This document shows, one piece after another, positions 26,401-37,012 of a stretch of 64,000 bases of DNA. The number at the start of each line of letters is the position of its first letter. Position 1 is the first letter of the stretch. Origin of the DNA: Trichoplax sp. H2 (lineage: Eukaryota > Placozoa > Uniplacotomia > Trichoplacea); the NCBI GenBank assembly GCA_003344405.1, contig NOWV01000146.1, positions 1 through 64,000 on the forward strand. Reading direction: 5' to 3'. A program made the translations under genes and the position numbers. The notes below the pieces were generated by a model. The model was not told the DNA's origin, made no database searches, and worked only from the letters and a program-made list of their open reading frames with translations.

Positions 26401-27876
26401 ATTAAGTAGTAGTATCATGCTTCCATCGACGTCCTGGAATTGTACTGAGTTCGAGTTGCAATGTTCTATTACAGATCCAGATCTACTACGAATGCTCACA
26501 CGCGGTCAATTCATGGTAAGTTGGATATCGTTATCGACTGCACTAATTCATGTATTGCAGTATTCTTGTGACATCAGCAAGAATACGATCGCACCAAATG
26601 CTACAGATTGAAAAGATGGTGCAACTGCCTACACGCTTATCTAGTCAAATTGAAATTAACCGCATTTGAAATTAGAAATGATACGTGATGATGACAAATA
26701 GGTTTAACGAATTGCGTCAATGTGTGATTCTCTATTGATGCAGGCGCAAAGTTACAAGTAAGGTATGCAAAATATTGGTTAGAGAAGATGCAGAATGGTT
26801 GGATATGCAAACATAGTCATATAGTACAGTACTGTAGAAGGGTAAAATTAGACATTAAGTGTATAAAACCAAGCAAAATATATAACGTATATAGTATGCA
26901 TATTAAAGTGGTGATATCCAATAATCTACTTACAGCGATGACCTTATTCTTCCAGGAGTTTCCATTAGGGGCAACGTTTATCCCAATTGCTCGTAACAAT
27001 TTGACATGAACATCCACTGCATATTGTGCATCTTCATCATCCGCTATAAGAGAAATTTGGAAATCAAAACATATTAAGAAATGAATTACACAATACTCCA
27101 TGACATCATGACATAATATGCAGAAGACCGAGATTAATGGAATGTGGGGTGCGACATCGGAGGAACTAGAGCACAAACTAGTAAGTCCTCGTGTGTTCTC
27201 ATAGTTGCAAAGACTGCTGCAATCAACATTCCTGCAGCATCACTGTGCTTCACTATACAGTGTAGAGTTACAGTAGCCAGAAGCTGGTAACTTAGCCTTG
27301 AGCATGCATTTAATAAGGAAAACAAAACTATACTACATACTCTAGAAAGCAAAATACAGTATTGAAATTCGTGGAACGTGCAAGATATGACATCGAAGTA
27401 AATTAATTTACTAAGGCACAAAATAGTCTTTCCTTGCGTGCACCTGTAGTTGCAAAGATTCGCGTAATCAACATGATCACAATGTTCCTGCACTTACCGT
27501 AGCCAGAAGATGTTAACTTAGCATCGGGCATGCATTTAAGTAGTACAATAAAGTACAAAAGGTAATATACGAGACTAGACCTCACGATGACAAACTGACG
27601 CTCGCTATAGTATGGTAGTATGTCGATTTTACCTGACAATGATGTATTGATTTGCAACACGAATTGACACTTGCCTTGATTGCTTCCGCTGTGTAAAGCG
27701 AGAAAGCCTCGGTCCAATATTTCAATTTGTAGCTGTGCTAATTTACAGTAACTACTGAATAACTTTAGATAGGAACATATCACCGCAAAATCTGGATAGA
27801 TAGAGGCAGACCAACGACGCTGATTATGGACTGTTGCTGCAGATGTCAAGATCATGTTTTGATTCGTATTCGCCAT
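23486..27876 (-). CDS. RSF1: RSF1 homologue, remodelling and spacing factor subunit
   Basis: Nine exons: 27876-27633, 27043-26934, 25765-25667, 25515-25387, 25078-25002, 24918-24744, 24642-24538, 24331-24248, 24034-23486; 1572 nt, 523 aa. The N-terminus has YPDFAVICSYL, as in RSF1, then VKLLRAIG, the DDT/WHIM-type block ending in PIGRDRFGLVYWYQQ, and a C4HC3 PHD finger (EPCTACFSC...ILLCDSCNAGYH...FYCPFC). A coiled basic helix and the RSF1 tail motif RRSNRARKE with NYNFQEYDDLIDGAIE follow. RSF1 pairs with SNF2H/ISWI to space nucleosomes; nuclear. The C-terminus is Ser/Asp-rich. At 523 aa it lacks most of the long acidic middle of vertebrate RSF1 (about 1,440 aa). The donor of exon 24331-24248 (TTA|GTAAAA) was chosen because it keeps frame; the stronger-looking CG|GTTAGT upstream does not. 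Confidence 0.88.
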
Positions 27877-28385
27877 AATAATATTTTGCTAGCTGAGCAA
27901 TGGAATCCCTCTTGTTCTTGCAGGGTTAGTTTCAGCTTACACTAGTACTCTAGAAGTCAATAATTGATTGACAATAATATTTTCTTCTATCGATCTTTCT
28001 GATCACCTCTTGTTATTAGCTAATCTTGAATGATATTCATAAATTACTTACATGACCGAAATCAGCACTTCTACCAGCTCCATGGAAAGTGCAAGTAAGC
28101 AGTAGCCATGTTGACTTGACTGCCTCAGCCGGACTGACTTTGGTCGAGTTGGCGAATACAGTATCTACTGAAGGGTACAGTACATTCTACACTAGAATCT
28201 ACAGTATAATGCACTGTAAGCAACAGATCGTAAAACTAAGTCCAGGCAGGCTGTCCCCTATTGCCAGTACAGGAGAGGAAATTTCCAATTCAACTGGCCA
28301 ATAGTAGTAAACAAATGAACGGTATCGTACGCTATACTATACCAGTATGATATGATCAAGCACAGTCTGACTGGGTAGAGCAATC

Positions 28386-28562
28386 ATGGCGGGAATTACG
28401 AAAATGATGCATATCTTTTTCCAGAAAATCCAGCCATTTTTTGATGTTGTAGAAAGGATAAAAGATCAAAAATACATTTTGTGGTTCCCGGTCATGGACT
28501 TTGGAGAGAAATCTAGATTCTACAGTAGTAGTCTATGTACGAATCCACGATACACTTCGTAG
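28386..28562 (+). CDS. Possible short gene or first exon, head-to-head with RSF1
   Basis: A 58-codon frame starts at an ATG in good context (AATCATGGCGGG) 510 bp from the RSF1 start, on the other strand. The surrounding sequence is less AT-rich, as at a shared promoter. The product (MAGITKMMHIFFQKIQ start, ILWFPVMDFGEK inside) is not recognised and has no signal peptide. Weak support. Confidence 0.22.
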   Translation: MAGITKMMHIFFQKIQPFFDVVERIKDQKYILWFPVMDFGEKSRFYSSSLCTNPRYTS

Positions 28563-28618
28563 AGGTGCTTTGGTACAGCATTATGATTATGTGCTGTATA
28601 ATTAATTAGTCTTAAGAT

Positions 28619-29057
28619 GTCCACCGATGTCACACCGATAGTGGACATTTGACAGGAAATGCTCCATTTCGGAGTCGTAATAAGTGCGTCTTACAATAAC
28701 TATCTTAGTCAAATGGTATTTTTCTTAATGGCTTTTATTACAAGGTTTTAGGAACAGTAGAGCAATAATTGATTACTACAAGAATCTAGTCTAAAGTTGA
28801 AAGAATTCCGAGCTCAAAGCGAAGTGAACTCTCTTCTCCCTCGTCAGCTCATCTCTGCAGTTCTTATATATGTTATATACATTTAGTTAAATCCATTTTA
28901 TGACAAATTGATAAATCTACAATCAGACATGAGTCAGTAAACAAAATACTTCTCTCTAATAGTACATCATTATTTTCTACTATCGAAATCATTCTCCTTA
29001 AGATGTCACTACTCTTCTATTAACGTCTAGCCCCTTTCTGCGAAGGGGATCTTAACA
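28619..29057 (-). mobile_element. LTR-like element, second type
   Basis: Bounded by TGTCCACC and CTTAACA (TG...CA on either strand). On the minus strand it shows TATATA (plus 28866-28881), a GC-richer R-like stretch with CTCGTCAGCTCATC, and AATAAA (plus 28734-28739), in LTR order. Short hairpins mark both ends: TGTCCAC/GTGGACA at 28619-28647 and CCCCTT/AAGGGG at about 29031-29047. No target-site duplication or internal coding region seen. Confidence 0.4.
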
Positions 29058-29724
29058 ACTACAATGTTTCTAGCTACATAAATCTTGTACCATAATTAGT
29101 CAACTGGCTACTATTAGTTCTAATATAGTAGTTTAGCAATCATCTAATATTAGCTTCACGATAATATCGATCTATTCAAAGTTACCTAACTATATCAAAT
29201 ATAGCTATCCGTATAATCAAATATGCCTACATCACTACAGGAGTTAAAAGAGCTTTACTTTGAGCTTTCCTCTACGGTTTTACCCTCACGATTTCTTACT
29301 GTATACGTACATCACTCGAGTACTTGGGTCGCAGCGCTACTCAAAATGGCCGACCATGTCGCTTGCTGTCGGCCTACAGCAGTTGACTGCAATCATTAAA
29401 TTAAATAAAATTCAATACCTTAGTGCGTAAATGACAACTCCAGCTAGTGGTAGACTAGGACAGCTCGAGTCTCTATAAATCAAATGCAGTGATGGTGGAT
29501 TATGGTTTATAAAATAGGAATGAATTGATCAAAGAATTGCATAACACTTTGTTGGATAGAGTGCGGTATAAAATATTGACAATTTGCTTGCTGTACATCG
29601 AGCATACGGTATTCTCTTATGGATTGCAATAAAAGTAAACTTTTATCTTAAATTAGTTTTGCCCAACTTGATTCTAAGGTAGTTGAATACAATTCAATAC
29701 ATATACATATAGATAGATAGATAG

Positions 29725-30868
29725 CCTTCCTTATTACTGGTAGCAATCAATTCTAATCGCTCGCTTCATTTATACAGTACTATATAATGATAATAATGCT
29801 AAGGACGAGACTTACAACAACAAGGAATAGGTAATCTAGTGTATAAATAAATGTATCATTAGACAATAATTTCAAGGCAACAATTACCTGTTCAAAGAGA
29901 AATGAAGAATCTAGTTGTAGTGTAAACATTCCATATATAAGATAGAGTTACTAGCTTTTGTTGACTAATTAATCAGAATCAGGCTTGTTGAACAAATGTC
30001 AACATCACTATTGATAGGTGTTAAGGGAAATTATGTGAGAATTAACTCATTAACGAAATGACTGTAGATTATATTAATGTTTGCATAATAATCAACTATG
30101 ATTGGTTAATGGATTGCTATATTAAAATAATGTTACATCACACCTATACTCTAGAGTTTGATGAGCTGGTATGGTAAATTCAACGATTTATATTGGAAAT
30201 AACGCTAAGCCGATTCTGTATAAATAGAGAGAGATATATCAAGATAGTAGTCTGTCACCTATTTTACTGCTTCGGTTTTATTAGATCCGCTCGCAAGCCT
30301 TTAAAGGTATGTAAGAAACACTACTATTACCCGAACCACAATTAGAGCTATTAGACGAAGGGTAATCTTATAGGACATACTGTAGGTCAATATACTTATA
30401 TTAATTTCAGGCAACAATTACTAATAATGGGTGGGTAATTTAGTATAGGATATATTAAAGTAAATGCATTCAATAACTTCAAGGCAAAATTACTTGTTAA
30501 TAATAGTAATCTGTAAGGATAAGTCAATGTATCAAGACCATAATTCAAGGCAATTACGTTTTTATTTTGCATCTACTAACGACCAAGTGAGAGAGTGAAA
30601 AGTTTGAAACGCAATTATAGACACGGTAGTCATAATGCGATGAACACAATATATTAAATTTGAGCGTAAAGAGGAATTTTTTGCCTAACTTTATTATGGG
30701 TATTTGATTAGAATGAAGATATAGCCTATCTTATTACATGTAGCAACCTGTTTTAATCACTCTTATCATTATAAGATAACATAATATTAAACATGAGACT
30801 CATGTCAATGGGAAATGAGTAATTCATATAAATAAAGGTATTGTTAGACAATCATTTGAAGGCAACAA
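29725..30868. repeat. Three diverged copies of an interspersed repeat
   Basis: Segment 29725-29890 (CCTTCCTTATTACTGGTAGC ... TTAGACAATAATTTCAAGGC) recurs at about 30720-30868 with the same order of blocks. The TTTCAGGCAACAATTACTAA-type end also appears near 30407 and 30475. No coding capacity recognised; probably an old non-autonomous element. Confidence 0.5.
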
Positions 30869-32055
30869 CTAGGTTTAGTTTGCAGCCCAGCGGATTGATA
30901 AAGTATTTTAAAATCGAGCGATTGAAAAATCCTCAGATTATTAGAACTCGGTATGTGTAGAAAGTGGTGAATGGCAAGAGAAATGAACGCTGAGTATGCA
31001 GAGATATTATAATTATTGAATCCCATAATCTCTGAACGAGAATTATACTGTTACCGTACTATTCATAATTAATTCTTGCCTTCATGCATTAAATACATAG
31101 CAATAGAATTATACTTCTAACTGACTTATCCATACGTAAATGTACCTTATTAAGTTAAAATGAAATTTTTTTAAGTTCCCCGTCGCCTTAAAATATGAAC
31201 GAATGTAAATATTTCGAGCCGCAGGAGATAGCTGCAGTTAGGATGGAATCAGTTAATAATTATTAAGAATAAGGGTCAAAGAATGGGATATGTCACAGTA
31301 CATGAAAATTGTTCAAGCGATACATGCAAGCCGTAAAGTCATAACCTGCTACCGTCGAAGAATAACTTTTTCGGTACTAAGCTCATCTTAAAACATTCAA
31401 TTACTTCCTATGGATATAGCAAAGGTTTTACGTTTATAATATAAACCGAATGTCTATACTTGTATAGAGTTGTGAGGCTTTAGTAAATTGTAACACACTT
31501 TGAAACAACGCCGATAAGAAAGTTGGTAAACTAAAATTAAGTTTTTGGTATAGTCCGTTAGAAAGTTTGCTAATACCGATCATCATCTCTATATTCCGGT
31601 TTCTCTGTTCATGATCGAATAGATGGGTTTGTAATTCTGTAACTGAAATTAAAGTAAAATATTACGATATCATCAATTTAACTCTAACATTTTTATGCAA
31701 TATCATTGGACAATCTATTCATTTGACCTATTTATAAGACATTAACCAGAGCTAAAAATAGCAATTTACAGCATTGGCTTCATTATATGCTAAAGTATTA
31801 ATCTAGAACATGTTGATGCAGAATCTTGAATATTTATTCGCTATAGACTATGCTTGCTTAGCCACTATACTACAGCTTATGAATTCTATTTCGCATTTAT
31901 TACATCATCACAGATTCCCCTAGATTTAACTAATTCAACTCAATCTCATCAAATTATTTCATCGTAGTTATTGCATATGAACTAAACGATAAATGCTATA
32001 CTGAAATAATTTGCAATTTCAATATCTCATTTTCATGGCAGTAATAGTGACTGCA
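30869..32055. other. Gene-free stretch
   Basis: Mostly featureless. TTTATT at 31832-31837 (minus AATAAA) may end the transcript of the gene at 32056-33546. Confidence 0.35.
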
Positions 32056-33546
32056 TCAATAATCGCTTACCCATTCTTGAGTTGCTTTCCATTGACATCT
32101 ATTATCAACCGGTGGGCTGGCATTATTCTGAAAATTTTCATTACTTGTTACATTATTATCTGCCTTTAACTTGCATAATACGGCCAGTTCCTCACATAAT
32201 AGCTTGATACTGTTACGATCATTCATCAGTAAATTAACTTGGCTGGGATATCGTATGGCATCATGAAATACTTCAACTGTTAAAAATTTGCCCAATAATG
32301 CTTTAATTCTTTTGCCCTAGATATTTTACATATAATTACACAAGTACAACAATATCATTAGCAATTTTTCAATATAATTCATGATTTTAAATAAATTTAT
32401 AACTTTATACAGTCACAAGATCGCACTACAACACTATATGTGACATAACATTCAGGTATTTAAGTGGATGAGTTCATTGTACTGCCCTATGTATTGCAAA
32501 ATGATTCTGTTAAGTACCAATATAATATTGATGCAAGAATAATTCTATTTATGACGCACAAGGCCAAATTCGAAATTAATGACTGAATAAAGAAAGTATT
32601 ACAATTACTCTAATATATTACGGTAGGTATTTCATATTGTAGCTTAAAACGATACTAAAATTCACGTTGTACTCGGCAAGAACTAAATTTCCCACATAAT
32701 TATAGCATTTAGTGTAATAAATTAGAACATGTTACATTACCAATTAAACTAATTTACGATCAAGATTAAATGATACTCGTGTAGTTATGATCGAATTATA
32801 AATTCGCATATGAGTTCGATAATAAAAAAATAATAGACTGTAATATATCACTAATCATATTGTCATCTATTGATATTCGCTCTTGCATACATATTATAAA
32901 TAAAATCCATGATTTACCTTGCTAGAAATAACAATATATACGCTGTCAGTGCTGATACTACCATGGATAATTAAATGTGATTGTAGTGAATTGACGGCAA
33001 TTTCAATATCTTGAACAATGTGAGTAATACTTTCAGGAGTTAAATATTCAGATTGGCAAGAAATGAAGTCCTTTAATGTACATATATCTTCGCCAGATAA
33101 GGCGTAACATACTAATCTAAAAGATACGATAGTGTATATTACAATAGTTTTAGATGAATGACTTGAGCAAACTTTCCTGATTCATGAAATATATATTTAA
33201 TATACCGACGCATAGGTTAAATCTAAACAAGAAATTTAGTTTATCACTCAATATTAGATCATAAAATCTCAACAGAGATGCTTAACATGATATAAATATA
33301 GCCTATGACCTACAGTTCCTTATCTAGTTGTATCTTGAGTTTTTTGGTATCTATATTACACTTTTCGCCTTCCCTAAACCATTTATGTTCAGCAATGTTA
33401 TGTAACTTCCAACTGTATAGCTTCATATTACAATAAAACTGTTTCTCTTTCTCCCAGAATTTCCTTTCCTTCTTCTTGTAGCAACTCAGCCAAGCCAATA
33501 TACTTTCATTATCATGTTGGCTTGTTAGTCTTACCTTCAGACAGTT
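32056..33546 (-). CDS. Unrecognised protein, last three exons found
   Basis: Exons 33546-33314 (77 codons plus 2 nt), 33116-32918 (phase 2 to 0) and 32316-32056 (stop TGA) join in frame with AG/GT borders (TTTTTTAG; GTAGGT, GTAAAT), giving about 183 residues plus an unseen N-terminus. The first exon is basic and aromatic (WLSCYKKKERKFWEKEKQ), the second mixed alpha/beta (VCYALSGEDICTLKDFIS), the third helical with two Cys (LLCEELAVLCKLKAD). A GTAAGC at 32070 could instead splice the last exon onward. The open frames carry no internal stops over 690 nt and codon use looks coding. I do not recognise the family; no signal peptide or membrane segment is visible in this part. Confidence 0.6.
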
Positions 33547-35919
33547 CTAAAAAATAACATTTATTCTTAAATTTCATATCTATCTTGATCAAATAAAGAA
33601 ATATAGCCAAATTACGCTATAACATGATTAAAACTGGATACTAGATTGCGGGAATAAATCATACAATTATTACTTATTCATTTACACTACTCAATAAAGA
33701 TATACAAGGCCCTCACTGTAAAGTAAGAAACCTTACTTTATTCTGTTTAAATTAATGCATTTGTTCGAAATAGATTAATTAAGATAAGCCATTCTATTAG
33801 CTATTCGACATTAGAAAGTAGTTAGTTTGTTTATGAATACGCACAAAATAAGAATTAGATTACTAAATTAAGTTATTTATTTACTAGCTCTAGTAATAAC
33901 TGGAAATCTTGAACGATAGAAATCTTATAAAAAAACAGAATCACTATCATTTCATAAATGATGCAAACGGCTAAGGTACGCCTAATTCAATACCGGTATA
34001 TATTTTATTAAACAAGGAGGTCAATAACAAAATCGGACGAAAACATCCTTAATTAAATTCAAATTACGACATTATTAAAATATTTCATCTTGTTACCATA
34101 TTCTCTAGCAATTAATCACGTACTTTTGAGATACTAGATGTCACTGATGATGGTAAAATCAAAATTTTCTTATATTGGTGGAATTGATTTATGCAATCTA
34201 ATCAGTTCAATCAGGTTTATAAAAGAAAAAATTACGATCAGTACAAACTCTCTTCAAGGCTTTAATTAACATCAAGCTAGCGGTTTAGTCAATAGTTAAT
34301 TTATCCTAGGAGATATTTGGTATCCATAACTATAGATTATAGTGGTATAGACTCTATGCTAGAGTAAAGATGATTATATACATTAAGGTGTTGAGCTACT
34401 AATAAGGCTATAGGTAAAAATAGAACTGTAAATCATGCATTAGGATATGGTTAATTCATTGTACTTTGGCTGGTGTGAATAATGTCTACGTAAGTACTGT
34501 AGTCGTATCCATATTGGATTAATGATGGTCCGCAGTAGAATAGTCTTTACTAAGAATAATTTAACTATGTGAAATATAAGGTATAAGGTTGCCATGCAGA
34601 ATGTAGCTGCGAATGCTACGAAAAGTATAGAAGCATGCAACTTTAGATTATTCTGTTAGTTCGTTCTTGAAGTTTTTAGTAGTAGTATTCGGCTAGAGTA
34701 GAGCTGTGTGTAGTTAATCTTTGTATAAGATTCAATAAAGCCCTTGTTTTTCTAAAATTTGGAATCTCGAGATTGGTATATATCGCACTTCGATTTTAAA
34801 TAATATGTGATTGAATCCGTAATAACTTCTATTAATTTATTTTCAGTCTTAAACAATCTAGCAGTATATCATCAATTTATCTGCATATTCGATTTCGCTA
34901 TTCTTCATAGAGAATAATTGTCACACTAAACGCCTGTCTACCACATTTAGTTTACAGATAGGACAGACTTATGAGGAAATAAGGAAATAAAACAATTATA
35001 GTGAACTGTTTGGAATTATGTGGCGTATGATGTTTATCTTCATATAGTACTGAGATATTAGGATAGTTCGATTTTATTAGACTCTAATATGTTGAGATAC
35101 AGTGAATAAATTATCGTGTTTAGAATTTTCAGACTGGACACTATTATTGTCAATCCTAGCCGTGTTATAGGTCCAAAGCTACAATATCAGTACAAATATA
35201 AATCCCTTTTAGGTGCACATATTATTACCATACTTAATATAGCTGGAACCTATCACCACCAGTTTACTAACACTATCCTACGGCTAAGACCTTGCTATAT
35301 TGAATCGAAATAAAGCAATAATATCTAAGCTACAATTATTTAAATAATTTCTCAATAGAAAAGTAAAGAAAATAATTTTCAGATATAGAGTTTACTGATA
35401 TTTACAAATAACACTACACAAAGAAAATCAGGATTCTGCCATTTTCCGTTTAATATTCTTCTTGTTTTGAAATATCAAATAACTCTTCTAATTTACTGCT
35501 GTAAGCTATCGAAATATTCACTGGAATGTACGCATATAATTGCTTATTCAAATTCTTAAAATGTTAAACCAGAAAATTGATACTGTTTGTATGAGTCTAT
35601 ATTCCAAATCGCCTAAAGATTTCTGAAACATTGTGGATCTCAACTTTCCAATACTGCGACGAACTACAATTACTAGTACCTTATGTTGTAATTCTGATAT
35701 GATTACTATTGCCTTGTTTCACATAGTTTTTGTATGGTAACATAACTTTGCGGGAAATACTAAAAGTGTGACACAGTATCAAGTTTAAAATATATAATTT
35801 CCATATTTCAGCAAGACTATTCAGTAGAAATGCGCTGATATATGGTAATAATAAGTAAAGAACCTTATTTTTCCAAGAAGTCCAGCTAGATAATACGGGT
35901 ACATCTAATTATGTCAATG
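33547..35919. other. No firm gene; missing 5' exons of the previous gene expected here
   Basis: Further exons of the gene ending at 32056 should lie in this interval but I could not phase one. The only noteworthy segment is the membrane-protein fragment at 34440-34640. Confidence 0.35.
34440..34640 (-). CDS. Membrane-segment fragment with a decayed relative at 58.5 kb
   Basis: Frame of 66 aa: ILFVAFAATFCMATLYLIF, a strong membrane segment, then VKLFLVKTIL and a basic tail (IRLQYLRRHYSHQP) and stop. The DNA from about 34440 to 34710 is similar to 58488-58690, where the same reading is broken by stops. It may be the last exon of a receptor-like gene or a relic. Partner exons were not found. 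Confidence 0.3.
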   Translation of the reverse strand: MHASILFVAFAATFCMATLYLIFHIVKLFLVKTILLRTIINPIWIRLQYLRRHYSHQPKYNELTIS

Positions 35920-37012
35920 CTAATAGAATATATAAATACCGTAATACTTACGCCTATTAAAGCTATGCGCTTGATTTTTCTTCAGATTATTACTTTTTTC
36001 CGATTCTGTTATGCGAAAGCAGCAAATGAAATTTCTCATAATTGTAACGGTATGATCAATGAATGTTTTAGTAAACATTGTGTATAGAATTGGATTGATA
36101 CATGAATTTAAAGGCAAAGATAAGACGGCAACAAATGTTAATAAATGAGTCTCCAACTCAGATATAACTATGCCACGAATCAATACAATGTATAATGGTA
36201 GCCAACATATAAGATCAGTAGCTACTATTGTAATCATTTTAGCAAGAACAATTTTTTCCAAAGTAGATATTTTCCGCCTGGCTGCTTTGCGTGATTTAGT
36301 TAAATCGATTATAATGGTAAAATACATAATGCTAATGATGATCCAGATCATGAATGTGACACCACAGTAAGTTAGTAACCATAATTGCAAGATTGGATTT
36401 TCGATATTACCAGGTAGGCAGACAGCATTAGTGGCATATAAACGATTGTATGGAGGCTGATTATTGCCATAAAGTAGCGGTATGCCCGCAAACATAACTG
36501 CAATTGACCAAAATATAACGAAAATGAATATAACCAGTCGCCTTGACAACCGATAGTTATGAAATGGGTAGATTAAGAATAGAAAACGGTCTACTGTGAT
36601 GATAAACATAATGAGTGTTGACATTAACGTCGAAACTGAGACAAGAAATGATGATGCTAAGCAAAATGGACTCCTTAACCAAACTTCGTGATATTGGGAA
36701 AAGTGTCCGGCAAAATAGACGTTAGCTGATGCGATAATAATTAAGTACAATCCCATCAATAAATCAGCAGCAGATAGATTAATAATTAGTGCTCTGACTA
36801 TAGTATCATCTTTCTTTTTAACACTTGCATGCCACATAATGGATAAAATATTTTCAATGATAGATAGAATACCAACAAGCCAAATAAAAATTCGTAATAT
36901 TTCATGTGATAAAATATCATTACACGTTGAAAGGCTGAATTGATTAGGTAACGGTCGGCATATACTAATAGTCTTTGGGGCATGGCAACATAGATATTCT
37001 CGAGATGAAAAT
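35920..37012 (-). other. 7TM exon of the giant LGR
   Basis: Acceptor TTTTTAG|A at 37012, phase 2. It starts with the LGR hinge (FSSREYLCCHAP...CRPLP...STCNDIL), then TM1 IFIWLVGILSIIEN, TM2 LIINLSAADLLMGLYL, outer loop WLRSPFCLA, TM3 ending TVDRFLFLIYPF, TM4, an outer-loop Cys (NAVCLPG), TM5, ICL3 RKAARRKISTLEKI, TM6 TDLICWLPLYIV and TM7 LPLNSCINPILYTMF. NLSxADxxMGxYL, DRF and the CWLP/NPILY pair are LGR-family hallmarks. The usual TM1 GN is EN. A strong donor (GGC|GTAAGT, exon end 35952) lies just before the stop, so an alternative tail exon may exist downstream. Confidence 0.92.

Noticed and set aside
26417-27009. Two plus-strand open frames
   Set aside because: They lie over RSF1 exon 2 and its introns on the opposite strand; no domain, no splice support.
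28089-28304. 71-codon plus-strand frame
   Set aside because: Lower AT content just upstream of RSF1 explains the open frame; no recognisable protein features.
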